Positions 50,813-60,994 of a DNA stretch of 64,000 nucleotides are shown here, piece after piece (the first letter of the stretch is position 1; each line of letters begins with the position of its first letter). Origin of the DNA: Ahaetulla prasina (taxonomy: Eukaryota > Chordata > Lepidosauria > Squamata > Colubridae); assembly GCF_028640845.1 (NCBI RefSeq), contig NC_080546.1:83570257-83634256 (forward strand), in the 5' to 3' direction. The translations under genes were made by a program, and so were the position numbers. The notes beneath the pieces were generated by a model. It did no database searches, had not been told where the DNA came from, and worked only from the letters and a program-made list of their open reading frames with translations.

Positions 50813-51224
50813 TTTTATTATACATATATACTAATAGATACACACGCTAGGGGAAAAATATTGGAGATACTGCTTACAAGGGGGAAAAAAGAACCAAGCC
50901 AACAAAAGAAAGCTGATACACACAGGTACACATCACTTAAAGTTTAAAATAATAAAAATGCTAATGAGTGATTCATTTCCAAGAGGGAGATGTGAACAGG
51001 CGAAGAAAATTAAATAAAACCTCATGCAATTGAAATATTATTATATTTAAACAAACAAAAGAAGGCAAGGCAAAAAAAAACCCCGAGATGTGCATTATAA
51101 CAATAGATTGGAAAGAAGGAAAGGCAGAGTAAAGAAAGACACAGAAGAAGAAGAATCCAACAAGAAATGGGAATTAAGATGATAAATGGAAAAATACTTT
51201 AGTCCTGTGGTGCTTTCTGAAATT
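50813..51224. other. No recognised feature
   Basis: A-rich unique-looking DNA. Nothing supported. Confidence 0.5.
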
Positions 51225-51300
51225 GGTTGTTTTCTTGCAGATGTTTACTAGCTAATTTTACCCAACTAGGTAACATCATCAGTATCAGAAGAAACTAGAG
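51225..51300 (-). mobile_element. Repeat with a second type of hammerhead-like motif (damaged)
   Basis: The minus strand reads CUGAUGA, one base, GUUACC with loop UAGUUG and the partner GGUAAA, followed by an interrupting stretch before GUAAACAUC. The GAAAC-GUC part is disrupted. A degraded relative lies at 42061-42097 ('aaactaggtaatatcatcag' on the plus strand). The stem sequence differs from the CUGAAGA family, but stem and loop sizes agree. Confidence 0.5.
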
Positions 51301-51479
51301 TTTTCCCTCGCAAGTTGTGTCTTTGGACGACTCCCTCACTCTCTCTCAGCCTGACTGACGTTCACCACCTTAAATTCTTATAAAAGTAATAAAGATGGGA
51401 TTTTTAAGAAACCTTTTTTTTTTTTTAAAAACAAAACCCCACCTCATATTGTCGTATTCCACTTTATCAAACCGTAAGA
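51301..51479. other. No recognised feature
   Basis: Short gap with a T run at 51415-51427. Confidence 0.45.
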
Positions 51480-52020
51480 CGTTATTCATCTCCACACTGT
51501 ATATCGGACATTAACATGATCGAGCAAATCCAGAGGTATTTCATGAGAAGAAATATCCTCTACTCACAATAGAATTCCCTAAGCCGCCAAGCTTGAAATT
51601 TTGGGTTTGGACAATCTGGAACTGTGCCACTTGCAGTTCGATCTAAGCATAGTACACAAAATTATCTGCTACAATGTCAATGACTTTTTCAGCTTCAACC
51701 ACAATAATACACAGGCAAACAATTGATAAACTCGAGGTAAACCAGTCCAAACTCAACAGAGTTTCCGCAACAGAGTGGTCAATGCCTGGAATGCTCTACA
51801 CGACTCCGTTGTTACAACCTCAAAACCTCAGAGCTTCAACCTCAAACTGTCTACTGTGGACCTCACCCCATTCCTAAGTGGTCCGTAAAGGTGGCGTGCA
51901 TAAGCGCACCAGTGTGCCTACCATCCCTGTCCTACTGTCCCCATTTATCTGTACTTACTTCCTTTATGTTTCTACCTATACCTGCTACCTTGTACATGTT
52001 TGACAAAACAAAACAAAACA
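51480..52020 (+). pseudogene. CR1-like LINE (L3-type) 3' end
   Basis: Codons for ORF2 C-terminal blocks are readable in shifting frames: an RGISREEISSTHNRI-like stretch, LKFWVWTIWNCATCSSI and AWNALHDSVVTTSKPQSF, with the end TVDLTPFLSGP at about 51888. The 3' UTR has 'gtgtgcctaccatccctgtc' and ends in AAAAC repeats at 52005-52020. Old and broken. Confidence 0.8.
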
Positions 52021-52024
52021 AAAT

Positions 52025-52289
52025 ATAAAAATATGTCAACAGGGCACAGTCATGACTTTTAGCTAAAATGGTGGCAGCAGTTTTTAGAGATGCAATAAGG
52101 CAAGAGAAAACCAACTTGAGTTGATATAGATGTGCTACCAAACAGAAACCCACACAGATTTAAGTCTTTTCTTTTTGCTGTTTCTAAAGCGAAGTCTCTG
52201 CCAGCGTTGATTCACTCAACACTGATTCTGTCATATTCTGTAGATAGATTCTGCTGGGCTTTGCAGCTCAGTTTTTTATCATTCTTAAG
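52025..52289. other. No recognised feature
   Basis: Short unique-looking gap. Confidence 0.45.
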
Positions 52290-52297
52290 GTCATCCT

Positions 52298-53022
52298 CAG
52301 AGGTGGTATTCAACCGGCTCCAGCCCCCAGACCTGGCCCCATGCCCGAAAGTGACTCCGAGAGTGAGGGGGAAGGGCCGGTAAGGCTTACCTCAGAAGCA
52401 CCGATTCCTTTGGCCAAGCTTCAGGAGCCAGAACCAGACCAGTCAGAGGACCTAATGAGGCTGACATCCCCTGATTCCTCCCTTCCTCAGGCTACGCCTT
52501 CAGACGCAGCTGATAATCATACTAATCAAGCTTGGATCGACCCGCGCTTCAGAAGATTAGAGAGGCAGTGTCATCAAAGGGAAGGGTGGGGCAGGAGCCC
52601 CACCGCACAGGATATATAAGGAGCTTTGGGACTGCTCTCAGTTCTACGGGAAGCAAATTAGCTGAATTGTGTCGAAGTGAGCTGAAGTCTTAATCTATTT
52701 GAACTTTTTGGCAGGCTGCTGCATTTTCTCAGCCAGGACTGATAGGAGCTGTGAACCCACTGGCGGTAGGCCAGCTCGTTACTCCAAAGTGAGGACGGAG
52801 ACAGAACAGGTTCACTCGAACCGGTAGTAGAAATTGGGGGTGGGCCTACGGCCACCCACCCACCCTGGTTCTATGCCATCCTATTTAGGCAAGTTTTTGA
52901 GTCCAGGCGCATGCGTGGAAGGTGCGCACACCAGCAAAGCACATGCACGGAAGGCCAGGCGCATGCGTGGATGGGTCGCACATTTGCGAACCGGTAGGGA
53001 AAATAAGTAAATACTACCCCTG
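52298..53022 (+). mobile_element. hAT-like element, family 2 (copy d) with nested LTR
   Basis: It starts CAGAGGTGGTATTCAACCGG, resumes after the LTR at 52809 with 'ggttcactcgaaccggtag', and ends AATACTACCCCTG. The flanks gtcatcct (52290-52297) and atcatcat (53023-53030) agree at six of eight positions. Confidence 0.82.
52318..52808 (+). mobile_element. Solo LTR, subfamily D (copy 2)
   Basis: It lacks the first eight or so bases (starts 'ctccagccccc') but ends GACAGAACA like copy 1. TATA box 'gatatataagg' near 52611. The frame 52341-52619 preserves MPESDSESEGEGP, PDQSEDLMRLTSPDSS and the basic end WIDPRFRRLERQCHQREG. It is inserted in a family 2 hAT-like element, and the loss of its start also removed the left target duplication. 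Confidence 0.87.
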
Positions 53023-53084
53023 ATCATCATGGGAGGTCAATTGGATTGCTGATAATGAAAGGAAGGCCCAACTCTTTTCTGCAT

Positions 53085-54152
53085 TCTAGAAAGAGTGCAG
53101 AGAAGAGCAACAAAGTTGGTGAGGGGACTGGAGGCTAAAACATAAGAAGAACCATTGCAAGAATTGAGTATGTCTAGTCTAGTGAAAAGAAGGACCACTG
53201 GTGACATGATATCAGCATTCCAATATTTGAGGAGCTGACTCAAGGGGGTCATCAACCTATTTTCCAAAGCACCAGAAGGCAAGGCAAGGAACAATGGATG
53301 GAAACTAATTGTCGTGTCCCACCCCCAACTCCGACGAATGAGTCAAGGAAGTCTGTGACAAACTTGGCAACAAAGCCTCTGCAGCTTGCCAAGTTCCTTC
53401 GAGGTTTATCAGGGCAGGCAGGAGTCCAAGTTGTGACTTCAGCGATAGGGTCCGATATCAGCAAACTAGATAAGACTTTGCTTGACTCAAGGTTGGAATG
53501 CCAAAAGCAGGTCCTTTATATAGGCTGTGGGGTGTGGCTCCATGACTCAGCATTTATCCAGGCCTGCCCCACCCCTCCTTCTGCTGGCGTCGCCTCTCAG
53601 ATCTCCGGAAGCGAGGGTCCTCCCACACTGAATTGTCTTCAGCTGGATCTGCTGGCAGCTTCTGGGAAAGGGAGGGGTCAGAGGGAGTAGGGCTGAGTAA
53701 TTCCAGCACCTGGCTGATATCCTGCTTTGATGGCTGAGCCAAAGGAACACACGCCGTATGAATGAGGTTTATTGGACTTCTCCTTTCACTCCTGGAATCC
53801 TCTCTGGGCATGGGGCCAGGGCCAGGGGCTGGAGGTATGATAGGCAGTTCATCTTCATTATCAGACTCGGAGTCTGATAACAGGCCCGGTTGGAGACGGG
53901 AGGGGCTGGCTGAGGAGAGGAGGGAGGACGAGTCACAACACTAATTAAGGAAACAACCAACCTAGAACTCAAGAGAAATTTCTTGACAGTGAGAACAATT
54001 AATCCAAACAACCTGCCTCCAGAAATTGTGGATGGTCCAACCCTGGAAGTTTTTAAGAGATTGGACAACCATGGTATAGCTTTTCCCGCTTGAGTAGAGG
54101 GTTGGATTACAAGACCTCCAAGATCCCCCTCCAACTCTATTATTCTGTTATT
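53085..54152 (+). pseudogene. CR1 LINE 3' end (copy 9), interrupted by an LTR
   Basis: CR1 pieces 53085-53309 ('tctagaaagagtgcagagaa' to 'ggaacaatggatggaaa') and 53946-54152 ('aacctagaactcaagagaaa' to 'attacaagacctccaagatc') surround the inserted subfamily C LTR. Frames are broken. Confidence 0.87.
53310..53940 (-). mobile_element. Solo LTR, subfamily C (copy 3)
   Basis: 631 bp; on the minus strand TGTTGTGAC start and CACGACA end, with a perfect 5-bp duplication ctaat (53305-53309 and 53941-53945). TATA box near 53517. The frame from base 2 opens VVTRPPSSPQP, then a shift occurs; the remaining part (53811-53554) reads MPREDSRSERR to WEDPRFRRSERRRQQKEG. Confidence 0.92.
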
Positions 54153-54165
54153 CTTTCCACCCTTG

Positions 54166-54560
54166 GTGTATGATAAATTTATTCCCATTTATTCTCCATC
54201 TATGTCCATCTTGTTTTCCAAAATTCGACTACTTAATTGCTATGTTTGATAGGGTCCATACCATATAAACAACTATAAAGACACAGCAAACAATCACAGA
54301 CCCCATAGAAATAAGTTTAGATACACGTATACTAGCATGTTTAGAACCAAATTTTACCTATCTTGAGAAAAAAAATTACAGCACAAAAAAATGAAAACTC
54401 AACAGATCAAAATCTTATCCCAATTCAACAAACATTACCTCAACCACAACCAAAACCACAAATATCTGCCAACCAACCAACCAACTTATCCATACTCATC
54501 AAAGATACCATTGAGAGAGAACAAAAACGTCAAAATGCTATTTTATTTGGATTAGATGAC
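54166..54560 (+). pseudogene. CR1-like LINE 5' part (ORF1-like end)
   Basis: The frame 54363-54566 (67 residues) is Gln/Pro/Asn-rich and ends IKDTIEREQKRQNAILFGL. An ERxxRxxN-hhhFG block of this kind marks the start of the conserved region in CR1/L3 proteins. It is followed at once by sequence from the far 3' end of such an element (54570-54920), so the middle is deleted. Confidence 0.55.
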
Positions 54561-54569
54561 AAATAAATA

Positions 54570-54920
54570 AACCACAACAATACACGAGCACACAATAGAT
54601 ACAAACTTAAAGTGAACTGCTCCAGACTCGATTGCAAAAGATACGACTTCAGTAACAGAGTTGTTAATGCCTGGAATGCACTACCAGACTCCATTGTCTC
54701 ATCCCAAAATCCCCAAAACTTTAACCCAAGACTGTCTACTGTTGACCTCACCCCATTCCTAAGAGGTCTGTAAGGGGCGTGCATAAGAGCACCAGCGTGC
54801 CTACAGTCCCTGTCCTAATGTTCCCTTTAATTGTATTCACTTTATGTATTCAATTCATGCTTATACTTATATATATATTATCTAATATGTACTTGACAAA
54901 AGAAATAAATAAAAAAACAT
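54570..54920 (+). pseudogene. CR1-like LINE (L3-type) 3' end
   Basis: Readable blocks include NRYKLKVNCSRLDCKRYDFS, VVNAWNALPDSIVSSQNPQN and TVDLTPFLRGL near 54770, then 'gcgtgcctacagtccctgtc' and the tail 'acaaaagaaataaataaa'. One element with 54166-54560 is likely, joined by an internal deletion. Confidence 0.82.
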
Positions 54921-55417
54921 CATGTCAACCATAGTGGGAAATTTAACTGAAACTCTTTCTGAAGAGGAAAGAATAGGGAGGGAAAAGATTTGGAAGGGAC
55001 CCCATCCTGGACATGTAGATGAACAGTACTGGCCACAGCAGGAACACTGGGCAGGAAGCCCCTGTAGCAGATTCCTTTTCCCACGCGTCCATCCATCCAT
55101 CCTATTTAGGAAAAGAAGAAATAACAGCAGCAGGATATTTTCATGAGACCAAGAACAGGGATATGAAGTATGTTCTTTTGTGCACATGATATGAATACCA
55201 GATGGGTTTCCAAAGAACTGGAAAAGTCACCTCGGTTGCAGCACAAGAAGTGGGGGAAAAAAATGTTCTCTTTGCAGAGGCTGAAGTACCTATTGAAAAG
55301 GAAGTTTCATAAATTATGTAAGTGGTTTTTTTTTCCATTTAATGTAATGTAGACTGGCACACATATGAACAAAATATTTCAAGGTACTGCCAATATGGCA
55401 TATGCATATGTGTGCAT
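54921..55417. other. No recognised feature
   Basis: The open frame 54922-55146 has no recognised domain. The rest is unique-looking. Confidence 0.4.
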
Positions 55418-56200
55418 CAGTGGTGAGATACTGCCTGTTTCATAACCGGTTCAGTGAGTGCACACTTTGCATGCACACATGCCAGGGGTGAAATGTTCCT
55501 GGTTCAGACCAGATCGCCCAATCCGGTAGCGATGGCAGCAGGTGGTTTGGAGAACCGGTAGCAAATATCCCTGCTCTCCGCCCCCTCTGATCATCAGAGG
55601 TTTTTTTTGTTTTTTGTTTACTTTTAAAAGCATTTTTTCTTTGGCCGAAGAGGCGGTAGAAAAAATGCTTTTAAAGGTTCTGGCGATCAGGCAACTCAGC
55701 TGGGATCGTCAGAACCCTTTAAAAGCTTTTTTTCTCTGCCGATCCCAGCTGAGTTGCCTGATCATCACAGGCTTTTAAAAACATTTTTTTTACCTCAGCT
55801 GAAGAGGTTGTAGAAAAAACGCTTTTAAAAGTAAAAAAAAAAAAGTTGGCCACGCCCACCCAGTCACATTACCCCACCCACCAAGCCACGCCCACAGAAC
55901 CGGTAGTAACAAATTTTACCTTTCACCCCTGACATGTGCACTTTGCACACGTGTGTGCCTAAAGCACTTGCATGCGGCACTGAAAAAGGAGCAGTTAGAA
56001 GCTCAGCTGCTTACCTTCCAAGTCAGCAATGGCAAGTAGAACAGCGAGGGGAAGGGAATCAGCTGTGCCATGTAATTGAGATGAGCTAGAAAGCAGGAAA
56101 TCAAGGACAGGATAGGGCAGGGGCAGGTGGACAGGCCAGCTGATCATTTGGTGCTACTGGTTCGCCTGAACTGGTCCGAACCGGTTGAATGTCACCTTTG
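55418..56200 (+). mobile_element. hAT-like element related to family 2, with nested family 5 element
   Basis: The outer ends are CAGTGGTGAGATACTGCC and GAATGTCACCTTTG, with 'gcctgaactggtccgaaccgg' type sequence near the right end. The inner element occupies 55483-55931. Confidence 0.6.
55483..55931 (+). mobile_element. hAT-like element, family 5 (copy b)
   Basis: The ends are CAGGGGTGAAATG and TTTCACCCCTG. The flanks acacatgc (55475-55482) and acatgtgc (55932-55939) agree at six of eight positions. The interior holds palindromic pieces ('ttttaaaagcattttttct', 'gatcaggcaactcagctggg') that look like the unexpanded ancestor of the satellite at 29100-29700. Confidence 0.78.
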
Positions 56201-56627
56201 TATGCAGAGATATATGCAACTAGAAAATCTTGCTCTGGATCCCAATGGATGTAAAGAGATAAAGTGATGTAGGAAAAAGAAACAGGCAGAAAACATATCC
56301 CTAATTTAGTGTTAGAAAAGTTGATTTAAGCCCCTGTATTTTGCCTAACTTCATATATCTAAGGCCTGAGATTGGTGTAGTAGGATCGAGTTATTCTAAA
56401 CAGAATCGAAAAATAAAACTAAAATTTGCTTCTCGAGGGGAAAAGTTTTGTATATCTCAAAATTTTGTGCCTGTAAAATTGTACTCATTGGGAAAAACGG
56501 AATGTTTTAAGGAAAATTCTGCAAAAGTGTAGGCTTTTTTAAAACGTGAATTTCAACTTTAATGAGGGAGTGTTATGGTTTTTATGGCTTAAAAAACAAG
56601 TTCTATTCTCACATTTGGTATTTTAGG
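56201..56627. other. No recognised feature
   Basis: Unique-looking DNA before a large GGAA array. Confidence 0.45.
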
Positions 56628-57116
56628 ATAGGAAGGAAGGAAGGAAGGAAGGAAGGAAGGAAGGAAGGAAGGAAGGAAGGAAGGAAGGAAGGAAGGAAGG
56701 GGAAGGAAAGAAAGAAAGAAAGAAAGAAGGAAGAAGGAAGAGGAAAAGAAGGAAGGAAGGAAGGAAGGAAGGAAGGAAGGAAGGAAGGAAGAGGAAGGAA
56801 GGAGGAAGGAAGGAGGAAGGAAGAAGGAAGGAAGGAAGGAAGGAGAAGGAAGGAAGGAAGGAAGGAAGGAAGGAAGAAAGGAAGGAAGGAAGGGGAAAGA
56901 AGAAAGGAAGGAAAGAAGGAAAGAAGGAAGAGGAAGGAAGGAAGGAAGAGGAAGGAAGGAAGGAAGGAAGGAAGGAAAGAAGGAAAGAAGGAAGAGGAAG
57001 GAAAGAAGGAAGGAAGGAAGGAAGGAAGGAAGGAAGGAAGGAAGGAAGGAAGGAAAAAAGAAAGAGGGAGGGAGGGAGAAAGAAGGAAGGAAAGGAAGGA
57101 AGGAAGGAAGGAAGGA
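56628..57116 (+). repeat. GGAA tetranucleotide array
   Basis: About 490 bp of GGAA repeats with AAAG, GAGGAA and GGGA interruptions. Long Lys/Glu/Gly/Arg frames on one strand and Phe/Leu/Pro/Ser frames on the other are artefacts. Confidence 0.97.
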
Positions 57117-58090
57117 CCTCTTTGAGGAAAAAAAATGTATAGTAAATCCCAATATGTGCTTTGAGAAATATAAGACCTGAAAATCTTTTGGAGCAAAGTT
57201 CTAGGTAACAAAATTTGGAATACGACACATACAACATGATTTTACAAGAACCTGAGAAGCAAGTTATGAGCAACAGAATGCTTGATGAACATCAAACAAA
57301 AAATTGATGTCCATAAAGTGGCCAAGTTGAAAGGAGGTAGGTCACTCCTGCTAATCCTCACCAAATAATCCTACCACCCCACATCTTGACTGTTACTTGA
57401 ACGCTTAAAGCCAAATATGGAAGTAAATATAGTACCTTGATAGTTTGCTGTATTACATGGAAACCCTCTCCCCCCCAAAAAAAATTACACCATTGAGATC
57501 AAACACAAAGGCAAATTTTTCATGCCCGTGTGCTAATCACTGTCTACAGTAGAACAGAAAATTCTGGAATGCAGGCAATAGGAAGTATGGACACGGGATT
57601 CCAAGCCCTGACCATGGACCAAGCTTTCTGTCTATGACCTACTTGTAGTCCAGAGTGAAATTATTTTTCTGAAGAATTATATGAAGAGCCTGTCTTTACC
57701 CAAGCAATTAGTTTTGGGGCCAGCGATAGACATCAAAACATCTGCTTGCCAGTAGAAAAGATGTCTACCATAGAAAGCACTTTCTCTTTCTATTGCTTCC
57801 TCTCCACCTCCTGTAACAGATATAGAAAGTTGAATATATAGATATAGATTGAAGCCTGAAATGATCTACTTATATTGACCTACTCTGTTGAAATATTTGA
57901 ATCGCATGAAGATTATAAATACAAACATCTTCATGGGAAGCCTACGATATGATTCAAGACTGAGATAAAACCCAATTTCCTGAGTTTGTATAGAAAAAAT
58001 AAAAGATAATTAGATTTAGCACCACAGAGAAAAGTAAAATTAAATCTAGTCCCATTCCTGTCTAAATATTTTACTTACCCCTATAGAAAT
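57117..58090. other. No recognised feature
   Basis: Nearly 1 kb of unique-looking sequence with a short poly-C/poly-A run at 57470-57485. Nothing supported. Confidence 0.5.
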
Positions 58091-58094
58091 ATCA

Positions 58095-58428
58095 CAGAGA
58101 GAAACAGGGAGAGGGAGAAGGAAAGGAAGAGGGAGAGAGAGGGGAGGGGGAGATGGGGAGAAGAGAGGGAGAAGGAGAGGGAAGAAAGAAGGGAGAGGGA
58201 GGGGAAAGGGAGAAGGAAAGGAAGAGGGAGAGAGAGGGGAGAGGGGAGAGGGGAGAGAGAAATGAGGAGAGAGGGAGAAGGAGAGGGAAGAAAGAAGGGA
58301 GAGGGAGGGGAGAGGGAGAAGGAAAGGAAGAGGGAGAGAGGGGGAGAGGGGAGAGAGAGATGAGGAGAGAGGGAGAAGGAGAGGGAAGGGAGAGGGGAGA
58401 AGGAGAAGGAGAGAGGGGGAAGAGATAG
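58095..58428 (+). repeat. GA-rich polypurine array with about 106-110 bp higher-order repeat
   Basis: Purine-only sequence of GAGAGGGA-like units. A block containing 'gggagaaggagagggaagaa' recurs at about 58165 and 58271, with a partial third copy near 58372. Confidence 0.92.
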
Positions 58429-58558
58429 TCCTTTAGAATATTCTAAGCCAGTGATGGCTAACCGTGTTTTCCTCGGGTGCTGAAAGCATGTGTGCTTGTG
58501 AGACAGCAAACACGCATGTGCCCACACCCATAATGCAATATACCCCATGGAGAGAGAC

Positions 58559-58857
58559 AAAGTCTGTAGAGATTTTCAGTCACCCAGATCAGGGTTGTAG
58601 GTGCTTTTTTTCAAGAGGCAACTGGACTTCCTTGGTTTTGTTTTTTTTCTTTTGAAGACGTTTCGCTTCTCATCCAAGAAGCTTCTCCAGCCCTGACAGA
58701 ACAGTGGGGAATGGAAGGATTTCATTTCACTCTCTTGTCAGAGCTGAAGAAGCAAAAAGTCTTCAAAAGAAAAAAAAAGGAAGTCCAGTTGCCTCCTGAA
58801 AAAAAGCCCCTTTGGGACAAACCATGACCTGGATGACTGAGAATCTCTACAGACTTT
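58559..58857. mobile_element. Penelope-like inverted repeat element, palindromic, with hammerhead motifs
   Basis: The ends 'aaagtctgtagagat' and 'atctctacagacttt' are complementary, and the arms continue through 'gaggcaactggacttcc' and 'ggaagtccagttgcctc'. The left arm (minus strand) holds a nearly intact hammerhead (58657-58690). The right arm has CUGAAGA but lost its stem (58743-58775). About 300 bp in total. Confidence 0.65.
58657..58690 (-). ncRNA. Hammerhead-ribozyme-like motif, one core change
   Basis: Minus strand: CUGGAGA (consensus CUGANGA, so one invariant A is G), one base, a perfect 6-bp stem GCUUCU/AGAAGC with loop UGGAUG, GAAAC and GUC. Activity is probably reduced by the core change. 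Confidence 0.62.
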
Positions 58858-58963
58858 TAGCTGTACAGTTTGAATGGTGCGCTAGCGCGAATGGATTTCC
58901 AGAGGGAAAAAAAATTGCAGACTACAAGAACCAGAAGTATTACTCAGGTGACTCTGCGGATAG
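58858..58963. other. No recognised feature
   Basis: Short gap. Confidence 0.45.
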
Positions 58964-59403
58964 GGGTGAAATGCTCCCGGTTCGGACTGGATCTCCGGGA
59001 TCCGGTAGCGATGGCGGCAGGTAGTTCAGAGAACCGGTAACAAAAATCCCTGCTCCCTCCCATGCCCATCTGAGCCACGTGATCATCAGGTTGTTGTGTT
59101 TTTTTTCTTTTAAAAGCATTTTTTCTTCGGCTGAAAAAATGCTTTTAAAAGTTAAAAAAGAAAGCCTCTGATGAGGTTTCTCAAGGTTCTGATAGGTTCT
59201 GGAGAACCGGTACTGGAAATTTTGAGTAGTTTGGAGAACCGGCAAATACCACCTCTGGCTGGCACCAGAGTGGGGTGGGAATGGGGATTTTGCAATATCC
59301 TTCCCTCAGGAGTAGGAGGGAATGGGGATTTTGCAGTATCCTTCCCTACCACACCCACCATGCCACGCCCACAAAGCCACACCGTGCCCACCAAGCCACG
59401 CTT
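58964..59403 (+). mobile_element. Fused hAT-like fragments: family 5 (left) and family 1 (right)
   Basis: 58964-59170 starts TAGGGGTGAAATGC and carries the family 5 interior with 'ttttaaaagcattttttctt'. From about 59175 the sequence is family 1 ('ggttctggagaaccggtact', 'gggattttgcaatatcc'), ending inside the CCACGCC blocks at 59403. The join may be a deletion between two neighbouring elements. Confidence 0.68.
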
Positions 59404-59489
59404 TCGGGTTCCAGCACTCCGGCAGACTCCAGTTTCACTACTCGGTGTCGAAAAGGTTAACCATCACTGCACTAAGTTTTCTATTTGAG

Positions 59490-60255
59490 CAATGGTGAAA
59501 TCAGGTTTTTTTTTTACTACTGGTTCTATGAGCATGGCTTGGTGGGAGTGGTGTGGCTTGGTAGGCGTGGCAGGGGAAGTATTGTTCTGTCTCCTTCCCC
59601 ACTTCAGATCCACGAGCTGGCCTTCAGCCAGTGGATTCATGGCTCTTATCAGTCCTGGCAGAGAAATCGCAGCTGCCTGCCAAAGTTCAAACAAATGACT
59701 CACGTAGCAAGACTTTCAGCTCTTTTTGAAATGGTTCAGCTAAACTTTGCTTCCCGTGGAGTGAGAGCAGTCCCAAAGCGCCTTATATATCCTGTGGGGT
59801 GGGGCTCCTTCCCCACCCTTCTTTTTGATGATGCCGCCTCTCTAATCTTCTGAAGCGCGGGTCAAGCCAAGCTTAATTATTATTATCAGCTAGGTCTGAA
59901 GCCGTAGCCTGGGGAAGGGAGGAATCAGGGGATGACAGCCTCATTACGTCCTCCGACTGGTCTGGTTCTGGCTCCTGGAGCCGAGCCAAAGGAATCGGTG
60001 CTCCCGAGGTAAGCCTTACCGGTCCTTCCCCCTCACTTTCGGAGTCCCTTTCGGGCATGGGGCCAGGTTCCGGGGCTGGAGTCACAACAAGTATACTGCC
60101 AAATCTCCATTCTCACCCCACTCCAGGCGGAAGGATATTGCAAAATCTCCATTCCCACCCCACTCTGGGGCCAGCCAGAGATGGTATTTTTTGGTTCTCC
60201 AAACTGCTCAAAATTTCCACTACTGGTTCTCCAGAACTGCTGGATTTCACCCCTG
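59490..60255 (-). mobile_element. hAT-like element, family 1 (copy i), with nested LTR
   Basis: The ends are CAATGGTGAAATC and GGATTTCACCCCTG. The flanks tatttgag (59482-59489) and catttggg (60256-60263) agree at six of eight positions. An LTR with its own duplication is inserted at 59583-60089. Confidence 0.88.
59583..60089 (-). mobile_element. Solo LTR, subfamily D (copy 3)
   Basis: 507 bp; on the minus strand TGTTGTGACTCC start and GACAGAACA end, with a perfect 5-bp duplication agtat (59578-59582 and 60090-60094). The frame from base 2 gives MPERDSESEGEGP and PDQSEDVMRLSSPDSS and stops at 59873, just before the basic end, which lies in another frame. TATA box near 59786. Confidence 0.93.
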
Positions 60256-60263
60256 CATTTGGG

Positions 60264-60994
60264 GTAACTGAAGAAGCTTCGGTATGAATTCAACATTGAC
60301 TTGTAGGCACAAAAAACAAAACTAACACAAAAATACCCCTATTACTTGTAATCGCCAAGTTTCATTTACATTGAAGAAGTGGCTTTGCAACTTGCAATTC
60401 TCTCCCTTCTCTCTCCCCCCCTCCCTCTTCCTCTCTCTTAATTTATGGCCAAATCATGAGGACATACGCAGAGGAGAAAGGCAGTATGCTGAAGGTTAAT
60501 TGACAAGTTTCAGAGAGATTTTCCTTCTGCCAAAGAAAGAAGTTGGTGGGAAGGGATTATGATGTCTTTTCCAGAATTCAGTCATGCTGATTGTCAGGGT
60601 TGAAACAGAGATGTGAGCGATTTAACTCACCAATCTTTTGCACAAAATAAATCAGCCAATAAACCAGACAGCTAGTAGAAAGCAGGTCATAAAACACTAC
60701 AATACAGCAATTCAGGATGAGAGAAAAGGCAAGAGGGAAACAGAATGTGTGGTAAAACCTTCCATTTATTCCCCAAATTAGCATTTAAACTTTTAATGTC
60801 TACTCACGGGGGGGGGGGGAATTGGGGCAATGATGGTTTGACACCAAGAGTCAATCCTAGATGGCGGTGACTCCAATATTATCCTTCTTCTCCTTTTCAG
60901 GGTGTTTTATATATTTTTCTGTTTCAATGTGGGTGTGGTAGGATCACCATTTGCAACTTATTGGAATAACAGAATAATGGAATAACAGAATAAC
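60264..60994. other. No recognised feature
   Basis: Unique-looking DNA with a G run at 60810-60819 and a few AATAAC units near 60962-60990. Nothing else supported. Confidence 0.5.

Noticed and set aside
56562..57211. Long Lys/Glu/Arg-rich and Ser/Phe/Pro-rich open frames on both strands
   Set aside because: They are translations of the GGAA array; every frame is open because the repeat contains no stop triplets.
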